From Undibacterium sp. (GTDB taxonomy: Bacteria > Pseudomonadota > Gammaproteobacteria > Burkholderiales > Burkholderiaceae), in the NCBI GenBank assembly GCA_014376575.1, contig JACMRF010000105.1, positions 1 to 35,691 of the forward strand: a DNA stretch of 35,691 bases. The letters run 5' to 3'. The translations under genes were made by a program, and so were the position numbers. This document shows positions 1-10,296 of the stretch, piece by piece; positions within the stretch are counted from its first letter, which is position 1; every line of letters starts with the position of its first letter. The notes beneath the pieces are model-generated. The model did not search any database. It saw only the letters and a list, made by a program, of their open reading frames with translations, and had not been told where the DNA came from.

Positions 1-693
1 GACCATAGGAACCAGAATCTGAATCTGAGGATCTCGCTCACATAAAATTTTAGCTGCGGCGATGAAGGCTTCAGTATTGTGCTTGATCTCGGACAGACGA
101 CTACCAGGCAATATCGTCACGACAGTCGCGTCTTGCGCAATGCCAAGCTCATTACGCGCCGCTGCGACATCAGGTTCTAACGGAATAACTTGCGCCAAAG
201 GATGACCGACATAGGTAACTGGAATGCCGGCTTCGCGATAAATCGCCTCTTCAAACGGAAAAACTACCAGCATGTGTGAAACGGCTTGCGCAATTTTTTT
301 AATGCGACCACCGCGCCATGCCCAGATAGACGGGCTGATGTAATGCATGGTTGGGATACCTGCCTGCTTCAAGCGAATTTCTAGATCCAGATTGAAATCA
401 GGCGCATCGACACCGATGAAAACATCCGGTTTCTCATCCAACAACTGCTGAGTAAGTTGCTTGCGTATGCCAGAGATCTCACGGTAATGTGCCAGCACTT
501 CAAACAGCCCCATCACAGATAGCTTCTCCATCGGCCAATCGCTGACGAAGCCATATTCAGCCATCTTGGAGCCACCAATGCCGTGCATCAGGGCAATAGG
601 TAATTGCGGCCTTAATCCTGACAATAAGCGACTTGCCAACAGGTCACCGGAGGCTTCTCCGGCGACCATGGCAATGGTAATTTTTGGAGGCAC
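1..693 (-). CDS. lpxB: Lipid-A-disaccharide synthase LpxB (3' end outside the window)
   Basis: LpxB is a peripheral inner-membrane GT-B glycosyltransferase that condenses UDP-diacylglucosamine with lipid X to make the lipid A disaccharide. The 231 codons present read VPPKITIAMVAGEASGD at the N-terminus. Further on are HGIGGSKM, a PMEKLSVMGL stretch, DAPDFNLDLE, the family motif SIWAWR, a YVGHPL motif and LPGSR, all in the usual LpxB order. The frame stays open to base 1, so roughly the last 150 residues are missing. I chose the GTG at 693 as start because no in-frame ATG lies between it and the end of lpxA, and the ATG at 669 would begin inside the conserved first strand. No strong ribosome binding site is visible. 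It lies 32 bp after lpxA and completes the lpxD-fabZ-lpxA-lpxB set. Identity is secure; the start is less so. Confidence 0.95.
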   Translation of the reverse strand, partial: MPPKITIAMVAGEASGDLLASRLLSGLRPQLPIALMHGIGGSKMAEYGFVSDWPMEKLSVMGLFEVLAHYREISGIRKQLTQQLLDEKPDVFIGVDAPDFNLDLEIRLKQAGIPTMHYISPSIWAWRGGRIKKIAQAVSHMLVVFPFEEAIYREAGIPVTYVGHPLAQVIPLEPDVAAARNELGIAQDATVVTILPGSRLSEIKHNTEAFIAAAKILCERDPQIQILVPMV

Positions 694-725
694 GTTTGAC
701 GTTTTCTTATTTGTATTAATGATGT

Positions 726-1514
726 TTAACGCACGATGCCGCGTGTAGCAGCATCGAGAAAATCACGAAATAACTGAACATGCGGCTGTTGTTCTTGGCT
801 TAATGCTGCGATTTCCTGATCGATCGCCACTTTCGCCTGTTCAAGCGTCAATCCGGATTTATATAATAATTTATATGCTTGCCGGATAGCGGTAATTTGT
901 TCACGGCTAAAACCGCGACGTTTCAACCCTTCGGTGTTAATCCCGTGAGCGGCGGCTGGATTACCGTTAAGCATGACAAACGGCGGTACATCCTGAGTCA
1001 GGCTGGTACTCATACCAACCATGGCGTGGGGGCCAACTTGGCAGAATTGATGAATATTCGAAAACCCGCCTAAGATAACCCAGTCACCAATATGTACATG
1101 ACCGGCTAATGCCGCATTATTGGCAAATATGGTGTTATTGCCGACCTGGCAATCATGCGCGATATGCACATACGCCATAATCCAATTGTCATTACCTAAT
1201 TTTGTTACACCAACATCCTGGGCTGTGCCGAGATTGAAGGTACAAAATTCTCTGATGACGTTGCGATCACCGATCTCCAGGCGCGTCGGCTCACCGGCAT
1301 ACTTCTTGTCTTGCGGTGCCGCGCCGATTGATGAAAACTGGAAAAAAGTATTGTCGCAGCCTATCGTCGTATGCCCTTCAATCACCACATGCGGCCCAAT
1401 TTTAGTGCCGGAGGCAATGCTGACATCGGGACCAATAATCGAATACGCACCTACCTCGACCGTGCTATCGAGCTGTGCTCTAGGATCAATCAATGCCGTT
1501 GCATGAATGGCCAT
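726..1514 (-). CDS. lpxA: UDP-N-acetylglucosamine O-acyltransferase LpxA
   Basis: LpxA is a cytosolic homotrimer that starts lipid A synthesis by moving a 3-hydroxyacyl chain from acyl carrier protein to the 3-OH of UDP-GlcNAc. The 262-residue protein (same length as E. coli LpxA) shows the hexapeptide-repeat left-handed beta helix over about residues 1-185 and a helical C-terminus. His120 in the IAHDC motif matches catalytic His125 of E. coli; His117, His139, His155, Lys71 and Arg199 match other conserved residues. Two positions differ: Met168 stands where E. coli has Gly173, the chain-length ruler, and Asn94-Leu95 stand where E. coli has His99-Arg100. Met at the ruler is known to select 10-carbon chains, so I infer a C10 preference. 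The gene starts at ATG 1514, only 2 bp after fabZ, so translational coupling is likely. Confidence 0.97.
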   Translation of the reverse strand: MAIHATALIDPRAQLDSTVEVGAYSIIGPDVSIASGTKIGPHVVIEGHTTIGCDNTFFQFSSIGAAPQDKKYAGEPTRLEIGDRNVIREFCTFNLGTAQDVGVTKLGNDNWIMAYVHIAHDCQVGNNTIFANNAALAGHVHIGDWVILGGFSNIHQFCQVGPHAMVGMSTSLTQDVPPFVMLNGNPAAAHGINTEGLKRRGFSREQITAIRQAYKLLYKSGLTLEQAKVAIDQEIAALSQEQQPHVQLFRDFLDAATRGIVR

Positions 1515-1516
1515 TT

Positions 1517-2017
1517 TTACCCCGCAGTGACAGTATTCGTTGTAATAGTAGCCGTTTCTGGCGCAGCATCATCGGCAGTACGCAAGGTGCACATTAATTC
1601 AGCCTCAACTGCCAACTGACCATCTACCGTCGCTTTTGCCAAATATTTCCAGATGCCACGTGAGACACGCGTAATTTCTATATCCATTTTTAATTGATCG
1701 CCAGGTCCAACTGGGCGCTTGAAGCGAACTCCGTCAATACCGACAAAATACACGATAGTATTTTCATCAGGTTTTTTTCCCATAGTGAGAAAAGATAATA
1801 TAGCGGCGGTCTGCGCCATCGCCTCTATCATTAACACACCCGGCATGACAGGTTTGTTCGGGAAGTGACCGTTAAAAAACTCTTCATTAATGGTCACGTT
1901 TTTGATTGCGGTAATACGCTTGCCGCTTTCCCAGTCCAATACGCGGTCAACCAGTAAAAATGGGTAGCGGTGTGGCAAATATTGTTTGATTTGATTGATA
2001 TCGAGACTATTCATCAT
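1517..2017 (-). CDS. fabZ: 3-hydroxyacyl-[acyl-carrier-protein] dehydratase FabZ
   Basis: FabZ is a hot-dog-fold cytosolic enzyme that dehydrates 3-hydroxyacyl-ACP to trans-2-enoyl-ACP in fatty acid elongation. It competes with LpxA and LpxD for the same 3-hydroxyacyl-ACP pool. The 166-residue protein has the N-terminal [13 protein letters not shown] stretch, the catalytic His51 in [12 protein letters not shown] and the catalytic Glu65 in IEAMAQ. Typical FabZ proteins are about 150 residues long; the extra 15-20 residues are a Thr/Ala-rich tail ([20 protein letters not shown]) that looks unstructured. Its start overlaps the 3' end of lpxD by 11 bp (8 bp if the second Met is used), which fits translational coupling within the lpx block. 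Confidence 0.97.
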   Translation of the reverse strand: MMNSLDINQIKQYLPHRYPFLLVDRVLDWESGKRITAIKNVTINEEFFNGHFPNKPVMPGVLMIEAMAQTAAILSFLTMGKKPDENTIVYFVGIDGVRFKRPVGPGDQLKMDIEITRVSRGIWKYLAKATVDGQLAVEAELMCTLRTADDAAPETATITTNTVTAG

Positions 2018-3071
2018 TATTTTCTATGAGTGTTTTAATTGTTTTTTCGAGTTGGCGGATTTTTTCCCGCATGCTTCCTAGATTTTTGACGATCGCGGCC
2101 GTTTTCTCCCAATCTGCATTTTTTGCCAGTGGATAGAACCCCGTATATTGCCCGGCTTCCAAGATCGAACGTGTGACCATACTGCCAGAAGAAATATGCA
2201 CGCGATCCGCAATGGTGAGGTGCCCGAGTATCATCGCAGCCCCACCAAATGTACAATATTGACCAATTTTTGCGCTACCCGCTACGCCAACGCATCCGGC
2301 CATTGCTGTGTGAGCGCCAATATGGCAATTGTGACCAATCTGTATCTGGTTATCGAGCTTTACACCCTCTTCAATTACGGTATCAGCCAAGGCACCGCGA
2401 TCAATACTGGTATTGGCGCCGATTTCGACATCATCTCCAATCAACACGCGCCCTGTTTGCGGTATTTTGATCCATAGCCCACGCTGGTTGGCAAAACCAA
2501 AACCATCTGCTCCTATGACAGCGCCCGAATGAATGATACAACGCTGGCCAATTACACAGTAATCATAGATAGTCACGTTGGCATACAAGAGTGAACCATC
2601 AGCAATTGTAACGCCCCGCCCGATGACTGATCCCGCTCCGATGACGACATTTTCACCGATAACAGCTTCGGCCTCAATCACAACATGCGCAGCGATGCTG
2701 GCACTATCGGCAACGACTGCGTGTGGGCTCACACTTGCCCTTAAATGAATTCCTACTGGCGCAGGAATCGCTTTTAGTGCCGCAAAATATTGCGCTACGA
2801 GGGCAAAATAGACGTAAGGCTCTGGCGTAATGATTCTAGCCCCAGAATAAATATCGCCTAATTGCAAATGATTCGCATCAGATAAAATCAATGCGGTCGC
2901 ACGAGTTGATTCCGCTTGGACGCGTAATTTCGGATTGGATAAAAATGTTACGTGTCGCTCATCAGCATCACTCAAAGGAGCAATGCCAGTGATCTGCGTT
3001 TCGGGATTACCAATTAATTGACCACCGAAGCGATCGACCAATTCTCCCAGTCGAATGCCTGTGATGGTCAT
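2007..3071 (-). CDS. lpxD: UDP-3-O-(3-hydroxyacyl)glucosamine N-acyltransferase LpxD
   Basis: LpxD adds the second (N-linked) 3-hydroxyacyl chain to UDP-3-O-acylglucosamine, the third step of lipid A synthesis. The 354-residue protein has an N-terminal uridine-binding domain (about residues 1-100, with VTFLSNPK). A long hexapeptide-repeat beta helix follows (about 105-310), with the catalytic His in QIGHNCHIG and a nearby MAGCVG turn. A short charged C-terminal helix ends the protein. Length and motif order match the family (E. coli 341). The start at ATG 3071 lies 5 bp after the skp stop, and the 3' end overlaps fabZ. It acts downstream of LpxA and LpxC; lpxC is not in this window. Confidence 0.97.
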   Translation of the reverse strand: MTITGIRLGELVDRFGGQLIGNPETQITGIAPLSDADERHVTFLSNPKLRVQAESTRATALILSDANHLQLGDIYSGARIITPEPYVYFALVAQYFAALKAIPAPVGIHLRASVSPHAVVADSASIAAHVVIEAEAVIGENVVIGAGSVIGRGVTIADGSLLYANVTIYDYCVIGQRCIIHSGAVIGADGFGFANQRGLWIKIPQTGRVLIGDDVEIGANTSIDRGALADTVIEEGVKLDNQIQIGHNCHIGAHTAMAGCVGVAGSAKIGQYCTFGGAAMILGHLTIADRVHISSGSMVTRSILEAGQYTGFYPLAKNADWEKTAAIVKNLGSMREKIRQLEKTIKTLIENNDE

Positions 3072-3076
3072 GGTAT

Positions 3077-3607
3077 TTACTTGGCGAGCGCTTTAATTAC
3101 TTTATCGGTTATATCGACGCGAGGATTAAAATACACAGCGTCCTGCAAAACGATATCGTACTTCTCTGCCTCAGCGATTTGTTTCACTGCTTTTTGCGCA
3201 CGATCAACTAAAGCAGCAAGTTCTTCGTTCTTGCGCTGATTCAGATCTTCAGTAAAAATACGCTGTTTGCGTTTAAAATCTTGATCCATATCAGTCAAGT
3301 CACGCTGGCGCTTAAAGCGATCTGAATCAGAAATTACCGGGGCATCTTTGTCCAGTTTCTCTGCCATCGCCTTAATTTTTGCGGCACCTTCAACTAATTC
3401 TTTGCTGCGCTTTGAAAACTCTTGTTCGATTTTAGCTTCAGCCGCCTTGGCTTGATTTGATTCACGCATGACGCGTTGTGAATCAAAAATGGCTACTTTA
3501 GAATCCTGCGCATGCACCTGAGCATAGCTGACAAAACAAGCCGCACAAACCATCAGGCGTTGTAACAATTTGGACGGGGTAGTAAGTTGACTCAAAATAA
3601 TCTCCAT
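3077..3607 (-). CDS. skp: Periplasmic chaperone Skp/OmpH family
   Basis: Skp is a trimeric periplasmic 'jellyfish' chaperone that holds unfolded outer-membrane proteins on their way to the Bam complex. The 176-residue product begins with a Sec signal peptide: a hydrophobic core around LMVCAACFVSYA and a likely cleavage after VHA, leaving a mature start of about QDSKVAIFD. The mature part has the family pattern: a short strand (KVAIFDSQRVM), a long Lys/Glu/Arg/Gln-rich helical tentacle region (about residues 50-140, with FKRKQRIFTEDLN) and a closing strand with YDIVLQDAVYFNPRVDIT. It sits directly between bamA and lpxD, the classic Skp position. Sequence alone does not show the trimer, but family and context agree. 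Confidence 0.94.
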   Translation of the reverse strand: MEIILSQLTTPSKLLQRLMVCAACFVSYAQVHAQDSKVAIFDSQRVMRESNQAKAAEAKIEQEFSKRSKELVEGAAKIKAMAEKLDKDAPVISDSDRFKRQRDLTDMDQDFKRKQRIFTEDLNQRKNEELAALVDRAQKAVKQIAEAEKYDIVLQDAVYFNPRVDITDKVIKALAK

Positions 3608-3655
3608 AATGCAAACTAAGACAAACTAAAGCAAACCGAACGCTACGATAACACG

Positions 3656-6028
3656 CTAGAAACCTGCACCCAACTGGAATTCAAATCCCTTTTTCTTGTC
3701 GCTTTGTGTAGGGTCAAGTAAATTCACTTTAGCATTCAGCGCTCGACCAAAACTTAACTTCAAAGGTCCTACCGGTGATATCCAGCTTATACCAAGACCA
3801 ACGGAGTAACGCAAATCACTAAATTGAATTTTCTGGCCTTCATCAAAGACATTACCAATATCGAAGAAAGTAAACATCCGCAAAGACTTATCTGCCCCTG
3901 GGAACGGGACTTGCAATTCTACATTACCCAATAATCTGGACGCGCCGCCTAACGAGTCTCCATTAGGCGTTTTACTCCCCAAAGAGGAGGTTTCGAATCC
4001 GCGCACCGAGCCTATTCCGCCAGCATAAAAATTCTTAAATAACGGGTAAGGATTGCCACTTAGCCCATGTCCATAATCAAATTCACCATTCACTGCGAGA
4101 ATCACGGAGCGATATACTGGTTTGAAATATTGTTGCTGATAAATAGCACGATAATATTTGAAGCTTCCGATAGCAGCCACTTCAACATTGGCGCGTTGAT
4201 AGCGACCAATAGATGGTGTTAACACATTATCGCGGCTATCTCTTTGCCAAGCAACCGAGAGTGGTAGCGTTGTGTTTATTGCAGTTCCGATACCATAACC
4301 AGTAGATAATCTATCCTTAATCACGTCAGTACCATAAGTAGCGACATACTGAAGGTAACGGTCCGGGCTACCGGGATAGGTATTAATCTTTGTACGCTCA
4401 ACACCGACACCAAATAACACGGTATCGACTTCAGAAAATGGCACACCGAAACGGACGTTACCGCCAGAAGATTGAATTTTATAGTACCCAATACTGCCAA
4501 CGGGGGGTAGTGATGTTCGGACATACAGATCCGTACTGCGACTTACGCCGTAATCCGTGAAATAAGGATCAAAGTGTGAAACAGCAATCGTACGATTAAA
4601 TTTACTCGTATTAATGTCTAAACCGATAGTGTCACCGCTACCAAACGCATTTACTTGCTGAATCTGGCCAGTCAACGTTAATTTTTCAGCGCTTGAATAT
4701 CCGGCACCGACCATGATATTTCCGGTAGGTTTTTCAGTGACGGTCAGGTTGACATCAATTTGATCCGTACTCGTTGCCACTTCAGGAGTTTCAATAGTCA
4801 CTTCTTTAAAATAGCCAAGATGATCTACGCGGTCTCTCGATATTTTAATTTTATCGTTGTCATACCAAGAACTTTCAAATTGACGGAATTCACGACGAAT
4901 TACTTCATCTCTAGTTCTGGTATTACCCGCAAGATTAATACGACGAACGTAAACACGCTTACCTGGATCAACGAATACCGTAAATGCGACTTCTTTTTTC
5001 TCTTTATCAATTTGAGGGTTCGCATTTACATTTGCAAAAGCATAACCAAAATTTCCCATGCGTTCTGAAATTCTCTTAGTGCTTTCTGTCAATCTAGCGG
5101 CATTGTAAATATCCCCCTGCTTTAAAAGCAACAATGACGCTAATTCAGCTTCACGGCCAAAAACTTCTCCGTCGAGCTTGATATCCGACACTGTATATTT
5201 ATCACCTTCAACAATATTTACAGTAATGAAAACTTCTTTTTTGTTAGGAGAAATCGAAATTTGAGTTGATTCCACCTGCATTTCAATATAGCCTCGATTT
5301 TGATAAAACGATCGAATACTTTCGATATCGCCAGACAATTTTTGTTTCGAGTATTGATCTGCTTTGGTGTACCAACTGAACCAAGTTGGCGTATTTAAGG
5401 CCATCAGTTCACGCAATTCGCTATCGGAAAATGCTTGGTTTCCGATGATATTAATTTGCGCTATCTTTGCAATATCACCTTCGTCAACAGCGAAAGTCAC
5501 ATTGACACGATTACGTTCAATAGGAGTAATCGTGGTCGTAATCTGCATTCCATACAAACCACGAGAAAGATATTGCCGCTTTAATTCTTGTTCAGCGCGA
5601 TCAACAGTTGCCTTATCAAAAATACGCGTTTCACCTACGCCGATATCTTTCAGCGCTTTTATTAACGCATCTTTCTCAAATTCTTTAGTGCCGGTAAAGT
5701 CCACTGCAGCAATCGATGGTCGCTCATCGAGCAGTACAATTAATACACCATCCTGAACTTCTATCTGAACGTCTTTAAAAAATCCGGTTGCATAAAGAGA
5801 CTTGATTGCAGTGATGCTTTTTGCGTCATCAAATCGTTCACCGACACGAACTGGTAAATAACTAAACACAGTTCCCGCTTCTGTTCGCTGTAGCCCTTCG
5901 ACGCGAATATCTTTCACAGTGAAAGGCTCAATCGCCAAAACTTGTCCAGTACAAAGTGAAAGCGCAGCAAGCGCTAGAACATGGAGACGTAAAGTTGGCA
6001 AAGTAAAATTCTCGATATGTAATTTCAT
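3656..6028 (-). CDS. bamA: Outer membrane protein assembly factor BamA
   Basis: BamA is the essential Omp85-family core of the machinery that folds and inserts beta-barrel proteins into the outer membrane. The 790-residue precursor has a signal peptide (about residues 1-32, ending VLA before IEPFTVKDI). Five POTRA repeats follow to about residue 430; the first opens with FTVKDIRVEGLQRTEAGTVF. A C-terminal barrel completes the protein. The barrel carries the Omp85 lid-loop motif VRGF (in GSVRGFETSSLG) and ends in Phe (QLGAGF), the usual outer-membrane beta signal. Length is close to E. coli BamA (810). It lies between rseP (65 bp upstream) and skp, so chaperone and insertase are co-transcribed. 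No truncation is seen. Confidence 0.98.
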   Translation of the reverse strand: MKLHIENFTLPTLRLHVLALAALSLCTGQVLAIEPFTVKDIRVEGLQRTEAGTVFSYLPVRVGERFDDAKSITAIKSLYATGFFKDVQIEVQDGVLIVLLDERPSIAAVDFTGTKEFEKDALIKALKDIGVGETRIFDKATVDRAEQELKRQYLSRGLYGMQITTTITPIERNRVNVTFAVDEGDIAKIAQINIIGNQAFSDSELRELMALNTPTWFSWYTKADQYSKQKLSGDIESIRSFYQNRGYIEMQVESTQISISPNKKEVFITVNIVEGDKYTVSDIKLDGEVFGREAELASLLLLKQGDIYNAARLTESTKRISERMGNFGYAFANVNANPQIDKEKKEVAFTVFVDPGKRVYVRRINLAGNTRTRDEVIRREFRQFESSWYDNDKIKISRDRVDHLGYFKEVTIETPEVATSTDQIDVNLTVTEKPTGNIMVGAGYSSAEKLTLTGQIQQVNAFGSGDTIGLDINTSKFNRTIAVSHFDPYFTDYGVSRSTDLYVRTSLPPVGSIGYYKIQSSGGNVRFGVPFSEVDTVLFGVGVERTKINTYPGSPDRYLQYVATYGTDVIKDRLSTGYGIGTAINTTLPLSVAWQRDSRDNVLTPSIGRYQRANVEVAAIGSFKYYRAIYQQQYFKPVYRSVILAVNGEFDYGHGLSGNPYPLFKNFYAGGIGSVRGFETSSLGSKTPNGDSLGGASRLLGNVELQVPFPGADKSLRMFTFFDIGNVFDEGQKIQFSDLRYSVGLGISWISPVGPLKLSFGRALNAKVNLLDPTQSDKKKGFEFQLGAGF

Positions 6029-6093
6029 TAGGTATTATTTTTTCTCAATATTTCTACCGGGAAGATGCAGTTTCAAACTGATCAAACTGATCA

Positions 6094-7461
6094 TTATGAC
6101 ACTAGTCTTACTATGTCATTAAAAAAAGCCAGCGCCATCAAACTCATCAACAAAGCAACGCCAACACGTTGCGCCATTTCACTGAACCTTTCTGACACGG
6201 GTTTCCCTGTCAAAACTTCCAGCGAATAATACAACAAATGCCCACCATCCAACACAGGAATAGGCAGCAAATTCATCACTCCCAAACTAATGCTGATGAG
6301 AGCGATAAAACTAAAATAACTAATCATGCTCGTGCGGGAAGTTTGGCCAGCATAATCTGCAATCGTAATTGGTCCAGTAACATTCTTCCAGGAAATATCT
6401 CCAACTAACATTCTGCCCAACATCTTAAAAGTGAGAATACTTGTTTCCCAAGTTTTTTCTGTCCCTTTATAGATCGCATCCATTGGACTTAAAGAGGTGG
6501 TAATCATTTCCGGTGTCAACATTAACTGCACCTTAACCCGACCAATCTTTTGCCCATTTACTTCTTGCAACTCTGGCGTGATGCTTACTTCAAACTCCTG
6601 AGCCGCTTGTTTAACAAGTAAAAGCAATGGTTTATTTGCAGAGGCATTAATGATTTCCGTGAATTCCAATCCATCAAGCAACGGCTTCCCATTTACGGAG
6701 AGAATTTCATCGCCATCTTTTAAACCCGCCAAACTTGCGGGGCCACTTTCTGTTACCAGCCCTAAAATGGCATTTGGACGAGCGACAGAAAAACCTATTT
6801 TTGAAATAAAATCGGCTTCTAAATCTTTATTTGTAAGATGACTTAATGGCAGAACGATTTCCATCTCATCAAAGCTAGTCAACCTATCTTTATTAATTCT
6901 CTTGATACCAATTCTTGCGTCAGATTTTTCCAATCCTAATTGCAATAGTTTCCAGCGAAGTTCTGGCCAAGTCTGAATATTCTCTTTATTTACGCTGGTA
7001 ATAATATCGCCTTGGCGAAGACCTGCCATATACGCAGTAGATGCTTCAGATGGAACACGAATTTTGGCAATTGGTTCGGGTATCCCATACATGTATAAAG
7101 CAGCAAAAAGTACAATCGCAAACATGAAGTTAGCGATCGGCCCGGCCGCTACAATCGCAATTCGTTTCCAGACCGACTGCCGAGAAAATTCACGAGGCAA
7201 ATCTTGCTCTGACATCTGGCTGACATCTTGTTCTCTAGCGTCTAGCATTTTCACATAGCCGCCTAGCGGCAGCGCTGATATCGCCCATTCTGTCTGATCA
7301 GCACCAAGCTTACGGGAAAAAATAACTTTTCCCATCCCGACTGAAAAACGTAAAATTTTGACTCCACACCACCGCGCAACGAGAAAATGTCCGAGCTCAT
7401 GTATGGTTACTAGCAAGCCTAGCGCTACAACAAAGGCAAAAATGGTTTGCAAAAGCATCAT
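6094..7461 (-). CDS. rseP: Site-2 intramembrane zinc protease RseP
   Basis: RseP is an inner-membrane metalloprotease that makes the second cut in the anti-sigma factor RseA, releasing sigma E when outer-membrane assembly fails. It also clears leftover signal peptides. The 455-residue protein has the HELGH zinc motif at residues 21-25 in the first membrane segment and a second membrane segment near residues 105-125 ([19 protein letters not shown]). Two periplasmic PDZ domains lie at about 130-300, with [12 protein letters not shown] and [13 protein letters not shown]. The third zinc ligand, Asp405, is in [12 protein letters not shown], and a final membrane helix follows. The start overlaps the dxr stop by 4 bp (ATGA). 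Its place directly before bamA links barrel assembly to envelope-stress signalling. Confidence 0.97.
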   Translation of the reverse strand: MMLLQTIFAFVVALGLLVTIHELGHFLVARWCGVKILRFSVGMGKVIFSRKLGADQTEWAISALPLGGYVKMLDAREQDVSQMSEQDLPREFSRQSVWKRIAIVAAGPIANFMFAIVLFAALYMYGIPEPIAKIRVPSEASTAYMAGLRQGDIITSVNKENIQTWPELRWKLLQLGLEKSDARIGIKRINKDRLTSFDEMEIVLPLSHLTNKDLEADFISKIGFSVARPNAILGLVTESGPASLAGLKDGDEILSVNGKPLLDGLEFTEIINASANKPLLLLVKQAAQEFEVSITPELQEVNGQKIGRVKVQLMLTPEMITTSLSPMDAIYKGTEKTWETSILTFKMLGRMLVGDISWKNVTGPITIADYAGQTSRTSMISYFSFIALISISLGVMNLLPIPVLDGGHLLYYSLEVLTGKPVSERFSEMAQRVGVALLMSLMALAFFNDIVRLVS

Positions 7462-8651
7462 GTTGAGATAATTTCATTCGTTAAAGCGCGCGTTTGTTGA
7501 TCGCACTCAAGAATACTGCCTAAATCCAGAACGTTCGATAAAGGCATGCGATCCATAATGCGCGCGATGATTTGATCTATCATTCTGAAACCGATTTTTC
7601 CATCCAAGAATGCTTGGACAGCGACTTCATTACTTGCGTTCAATATAATTGGCGCTGACCTGCCTGCCTTTAATGCGGAATAGGCCAAGGAAAGGCATGG
7701 AAACCGATTAAAATCCGGCGCCTGAAAATTAAGCTGCATCACTTTAGTTAAATCAAGTGGCACAACACCAGAGTCAATTCGATCAGGATAAGCAAGTCCA
7801 AACGCTATCGGCGTGCGCATATCAGGATTCCCTAACTGCGCTAAAACAGAACCATCTTTATATGAAACCATCGAGTGAATCACGCTTTGCGGGTGAATCA
7901 ATACTTCAATTTGTTCGGCCGGAGTCGCAAATAACCAATGTGCTTCGATAACCTCCAAACCTTTGTTCATCATCGTAGCCGAATCAACAGATATTTTTTT
8001 ACCCATCACCCAATTCGGATGTGCCACTGCTTCGTTTGGAGTAACATTATCCAGTGATGTAATATCTCGCGTTAAAAATGGTCCGCCTGACGCGGTAAGG
8101 ATAATTTTATGAATGCCATGATCAGATGGACAGCGATTATATGGCTGAGGCAAACATTGAAAAATAGCATTATGTTCACTATCAATCGGTAATAAAATTG
8201 CTCCGCTATTTTGAATGGCATCAATGAACAATTGCCCTGACATTACCAGCGCCTCCTTGTTCGCCAGCAACACCTTTTTGCCTGCATCTGCGGCTGCCAA
8301 AGATGGTGGTAGACCTGCTGCACCAACAATTGCTGCCATAACCACATCACACCTATCTGACCGGGCCACCTCACACAAAGCGTTTGGCCCATACAGGATT
8401 TCAATAGGCAATTTTTTTTCAAGTAACAGCATTTGCAATTGAGCTGCAGCGCCGGCGGAACCTACCACCACTACTTCTGGCCGAAACTGTTCACATTGTT
8501 CCACCAACTTATGAATCTGGCTGTGTGCGGTCAACGCAAAAATTTTGTATTGATTCGTATGCCTTGCGATCACATCTAAAGTTGACACACCAATGGAACC
8601 GGTAGAACCCAATACACAAACTCTTTGTACTTTTTTTTGAGAAATTACCAT
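7458..8651 (-). CDS. dxr: 1-deoxy-D-xylulose-5-phosphate reductoisomerase Dxr (IspC)
   Basis: Dxr is the cytosolic NADPH- and divalent-metal-dependent enzyme that makes methylerythritol 4-phosphate, the second step of the MEP isoprenoid pathway. That pathway supplies precursors to UppS nearby. Visible signatures are the Rossmann motif [10 protein letters not shown] near the N-terminus, [12 protein letters not shown], the metal/substrate segment [15 protein letters not shown], and [21 protein letters not shown] place the start at ATG 8651 (397 codons), because GGAAG lies 5 nt upstream and the protein then begins [20 protein letters not shown] at 8666 would add five residues and overlap cdsA by 13 bp. 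The 3' end overlaps rseP by 4 bp. Function is certain; only the start is open. Confidence 0.96.
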   Translation of the reverse strand: MVISQKKVQRVCVLGSTGSIGVSTLDVIARHTNQYKIFALTAHSQIHKLVEQCEQFRPEVVVVGSAGAAAQLQMLLLEKKLPIEILYGPNALCEVARSDRCDVVMAAIVGAAGLPPSLAAADAGKKVLLANKEALVMSGQLFIDAIQNSGAILLPIDSEHNAIFQCLPQPYNRCPSDHGIHKIILTASGGPFLTRDITSLDNVTPNEAVAHPNWVMGKKISVDSATMMNKGLEVIEAHWLFATPAEQIEVLIHPQSVIHSMVSYKDGSVLAQLGNPDMRTPIAFGLAYPDRIDSGVVPLDLTKVMQLNFQAPDFNRFPCLSLAYSALKAGRSAPIILNASNEVAVQAFLDGKIGFRMIDQIIARIMDRMPLSNVLDLGSILECDQQTRALTNEIIST

Positions 8652-8653
8652 CG

Positions 8654-9484
8654 TCACTTCCACCACAAATCCAAAAAAGCCACAATCGGAATTACTGGTA
8701 TTAAGGCGTCGATCCTATCTAATACACCACCGTGACCGGGCAACAATGCGCTGCTATCCTTCATCCCAGCACGACGCTTAAGTAAAGACTCAAATAAATC
8801 TCCAACTACGCTAGCGACAGAAAGAGTCGTCATTACAGCAACAAATCCAACCCAACCAAATCTCTCAAAAATTTGCGTTGGCGCAGTATCATGAAATACT
8901 GAGATTGCCGTACTACCAGCACCAAAAATCAATACTAAAATCCAACCACCAATCGCACCTTCCCATGATTTGCCGGGCGAGATCGTAGGCGCAAGCTTAT
9001 GTTTGCCGAACGCTTTCCCTGAAAAATATGCCCCTATATCCGCGACCCATACAATTGCCATTGTAGAAAACAAAAAACCTGGAGAGTGTAAAAACAAAAC
9101 AGCCATTGCCACGAAGCATCCAAAAATATTTACCGCATACATACCGCTTAATATGCCGCTAGAATAACTGGCCACGACGGGCAAACCAAATACCAATGAA
9201 GGAACCAATCTTACGCACCAAAAAAGAACGCATACAACAAATAAAAGAGGTAACGCTGGCTTAGAAAGTGAGATATTACTTAGTAGAATATAGAGAAACA
9301 AGCTAGCCCAGATGACCGCCATCAGTACAGGAGCCGGCTTCTTGAATAATCGTTGGCTTTCCCACATAGCTGCACCAAAAAACAACGTAGACACAGCAGC
9401 AAATGCCAGCATAGAGCCAGAATACAAAACAGGAAATAAAATAGCAAGCAGCACCAATGCTGTAATTACACGAGTTTTAAGCAT
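8654..9484 (-). CDS. cdsA: Phosphatidate cytidylyltransferase CdsA
   Basis: CdsA is a polytopic inner-membrane enzyme that turns phosphatidic acid and CTP into CDP-diacylglycerol, the branch point for all bacterial phospholipids. The 276-residue protein is mostly hydrophobic with about seven or eight predicted membrane segments, starting with [18 protein letters not shown]. Near the C-terminus it carries the family signature: [13 protein letters not shown], then [15 protein letters not shown]. The preceding loop has the [13 protein letters not shown] motif, also typical. ATG 9484 is preceded by AAGG at suitable spacing. It lies between uppS (18 bp upstream) and dxr (2 bp downstream), the usual order. 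Confidence 0.97.
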   Translation of the reverse strand: MLKTRVITALVLLAILFPVLYSGSMLAFAAVSTLFFGAAMWESQRLFKKPAPVLMAVIWASLFLYILLSNISLSKPALPLLFVVCVLFWCVRLVPSLVFGLPVVASYSSGILSGMYAVNIFGCFVAMAVLFLHSPGFLFSTMAIVWVADIGAYFSGKAFGKHKLAPTISPGKSWEGAIGGWILVLIFGAGSTAISVFHDTAPTQIFERFGWVGFVAVMTTLSVASVVGDLFESLLKRRAGMKDSSALLPGHGGVLDRIDALIPVIPIVAFLDLWWK

Positions 9485-9502
9485 CGATTGGCCTTATTGA
9501 GG

Positions 9503-10255
9503 TTACGATAGTTGATCCGTCAATTGTGAGCTCGTCCGCCCAAACCGCCGCTCTCTGACTTGATAAGAGTTAATGGCTTCATCGAGCGCCAAAGCATCGA
9601 AATCCGGCCAAAATGTATCGGAGAAATACAACTCACTATATGCAAGTTGCCATAATAAAAAATTGGATATTCTGGTTTCTCCACCAGTACGAATAAACAA
9701 ATCTGGTTCTGGCGCATATGCCATAGACAAATAAGGAGCAAGTTGATCTTCGGTTATCATCTCTCCAGAGTTACTACTCATTTGAAAACGATTAAATGCC
9801 TGAACAACATCCCATCGCCCGCCGTAGTTGGCACAAATAGTAACCGTTAGGCCTTTATTGTTTGCTGTTTTTGTTTCTGCAGTCCGAATCATCTTTTGCA
9901 ATTGAGCATCAAAACGGGATAAATCGCCAACAACTTTCAACCGAACGTCGTTAGCATGCATTTTTGAAACTTCTCTCTCAAGAGCAGTAACAAAAAGCCG
10001 CATCAGCATTGAAACTTCCTCGGCGGGCCTACGCCAATTTTCAGAACTGAACGCAAACAAAGTTAAGTATTTAATATTTCGCTTAATACAAGCTTCAACT
10101 ATTCCCCGTACAGCTTCCACCCCTTTTGCATGACCAGCGACGCGCGGCAAAAACCGCTTGGTCGCCCAACGACCATTGCCATCCATAATGATGGCAATAT
10201 GATGTGGAACCAAGCCAACAACTGGAATTTTTTTTGTAGAGCTAATGTGAACCAT
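9503..10255 (-). CDS. uppS: Undecaprenyl diphosphate synthase UppS
   Basis: UppS is a cis-prenyltransferase that adds eight isopentenyl units to farnesyl diphosphate to give C55 undecaprenyl diphosphate, the lipid carrier for peptidoglycan and O-antigen. The 250-residue protein shows the catalytic motif [14 protein letters not shown] with Asp25 and the [10 protein letters not shown] segment. It also has [13 protein letters not shown] and, near the C-terminus, [22 protein letters not shown] plus FWPDFD. Length matches the family (E. coli 253). The start at ATG 10255 has only a weak upstream purine stretch, and 41 bp separate it from frr. Substrate isopentenyl units come from the MEP pathway, to which dxr, two genes downstream, belongs. 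Confidence 0.97.
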   Translation of the reverse strand: MVHISSTKKIPVVGLVPHHIAIIMDGNGRWATKRFLPRVAGHAKGVEAVRGIVEACIKRNIKYLTLFAFSSENWRRPAEEVSMLMRLFVTALEREVSKMHANDVRLKVVGDLSRFDAQLQKMIRTAETKTANNKGLTVTICANYGGRWDVVQAFNRFQMSSNSGEMITEDQLAPYLSMAYAPEPDLFIRTGGETRISNFLLWQLAYSELYFSDTFWPDFDALALDEAINSYQVRERRFGRTSSQLTDQLS

Positions 10256-10296
10256 GTATATCCATAATGAAGGAGAGAGAATTTATTGGTCACACT

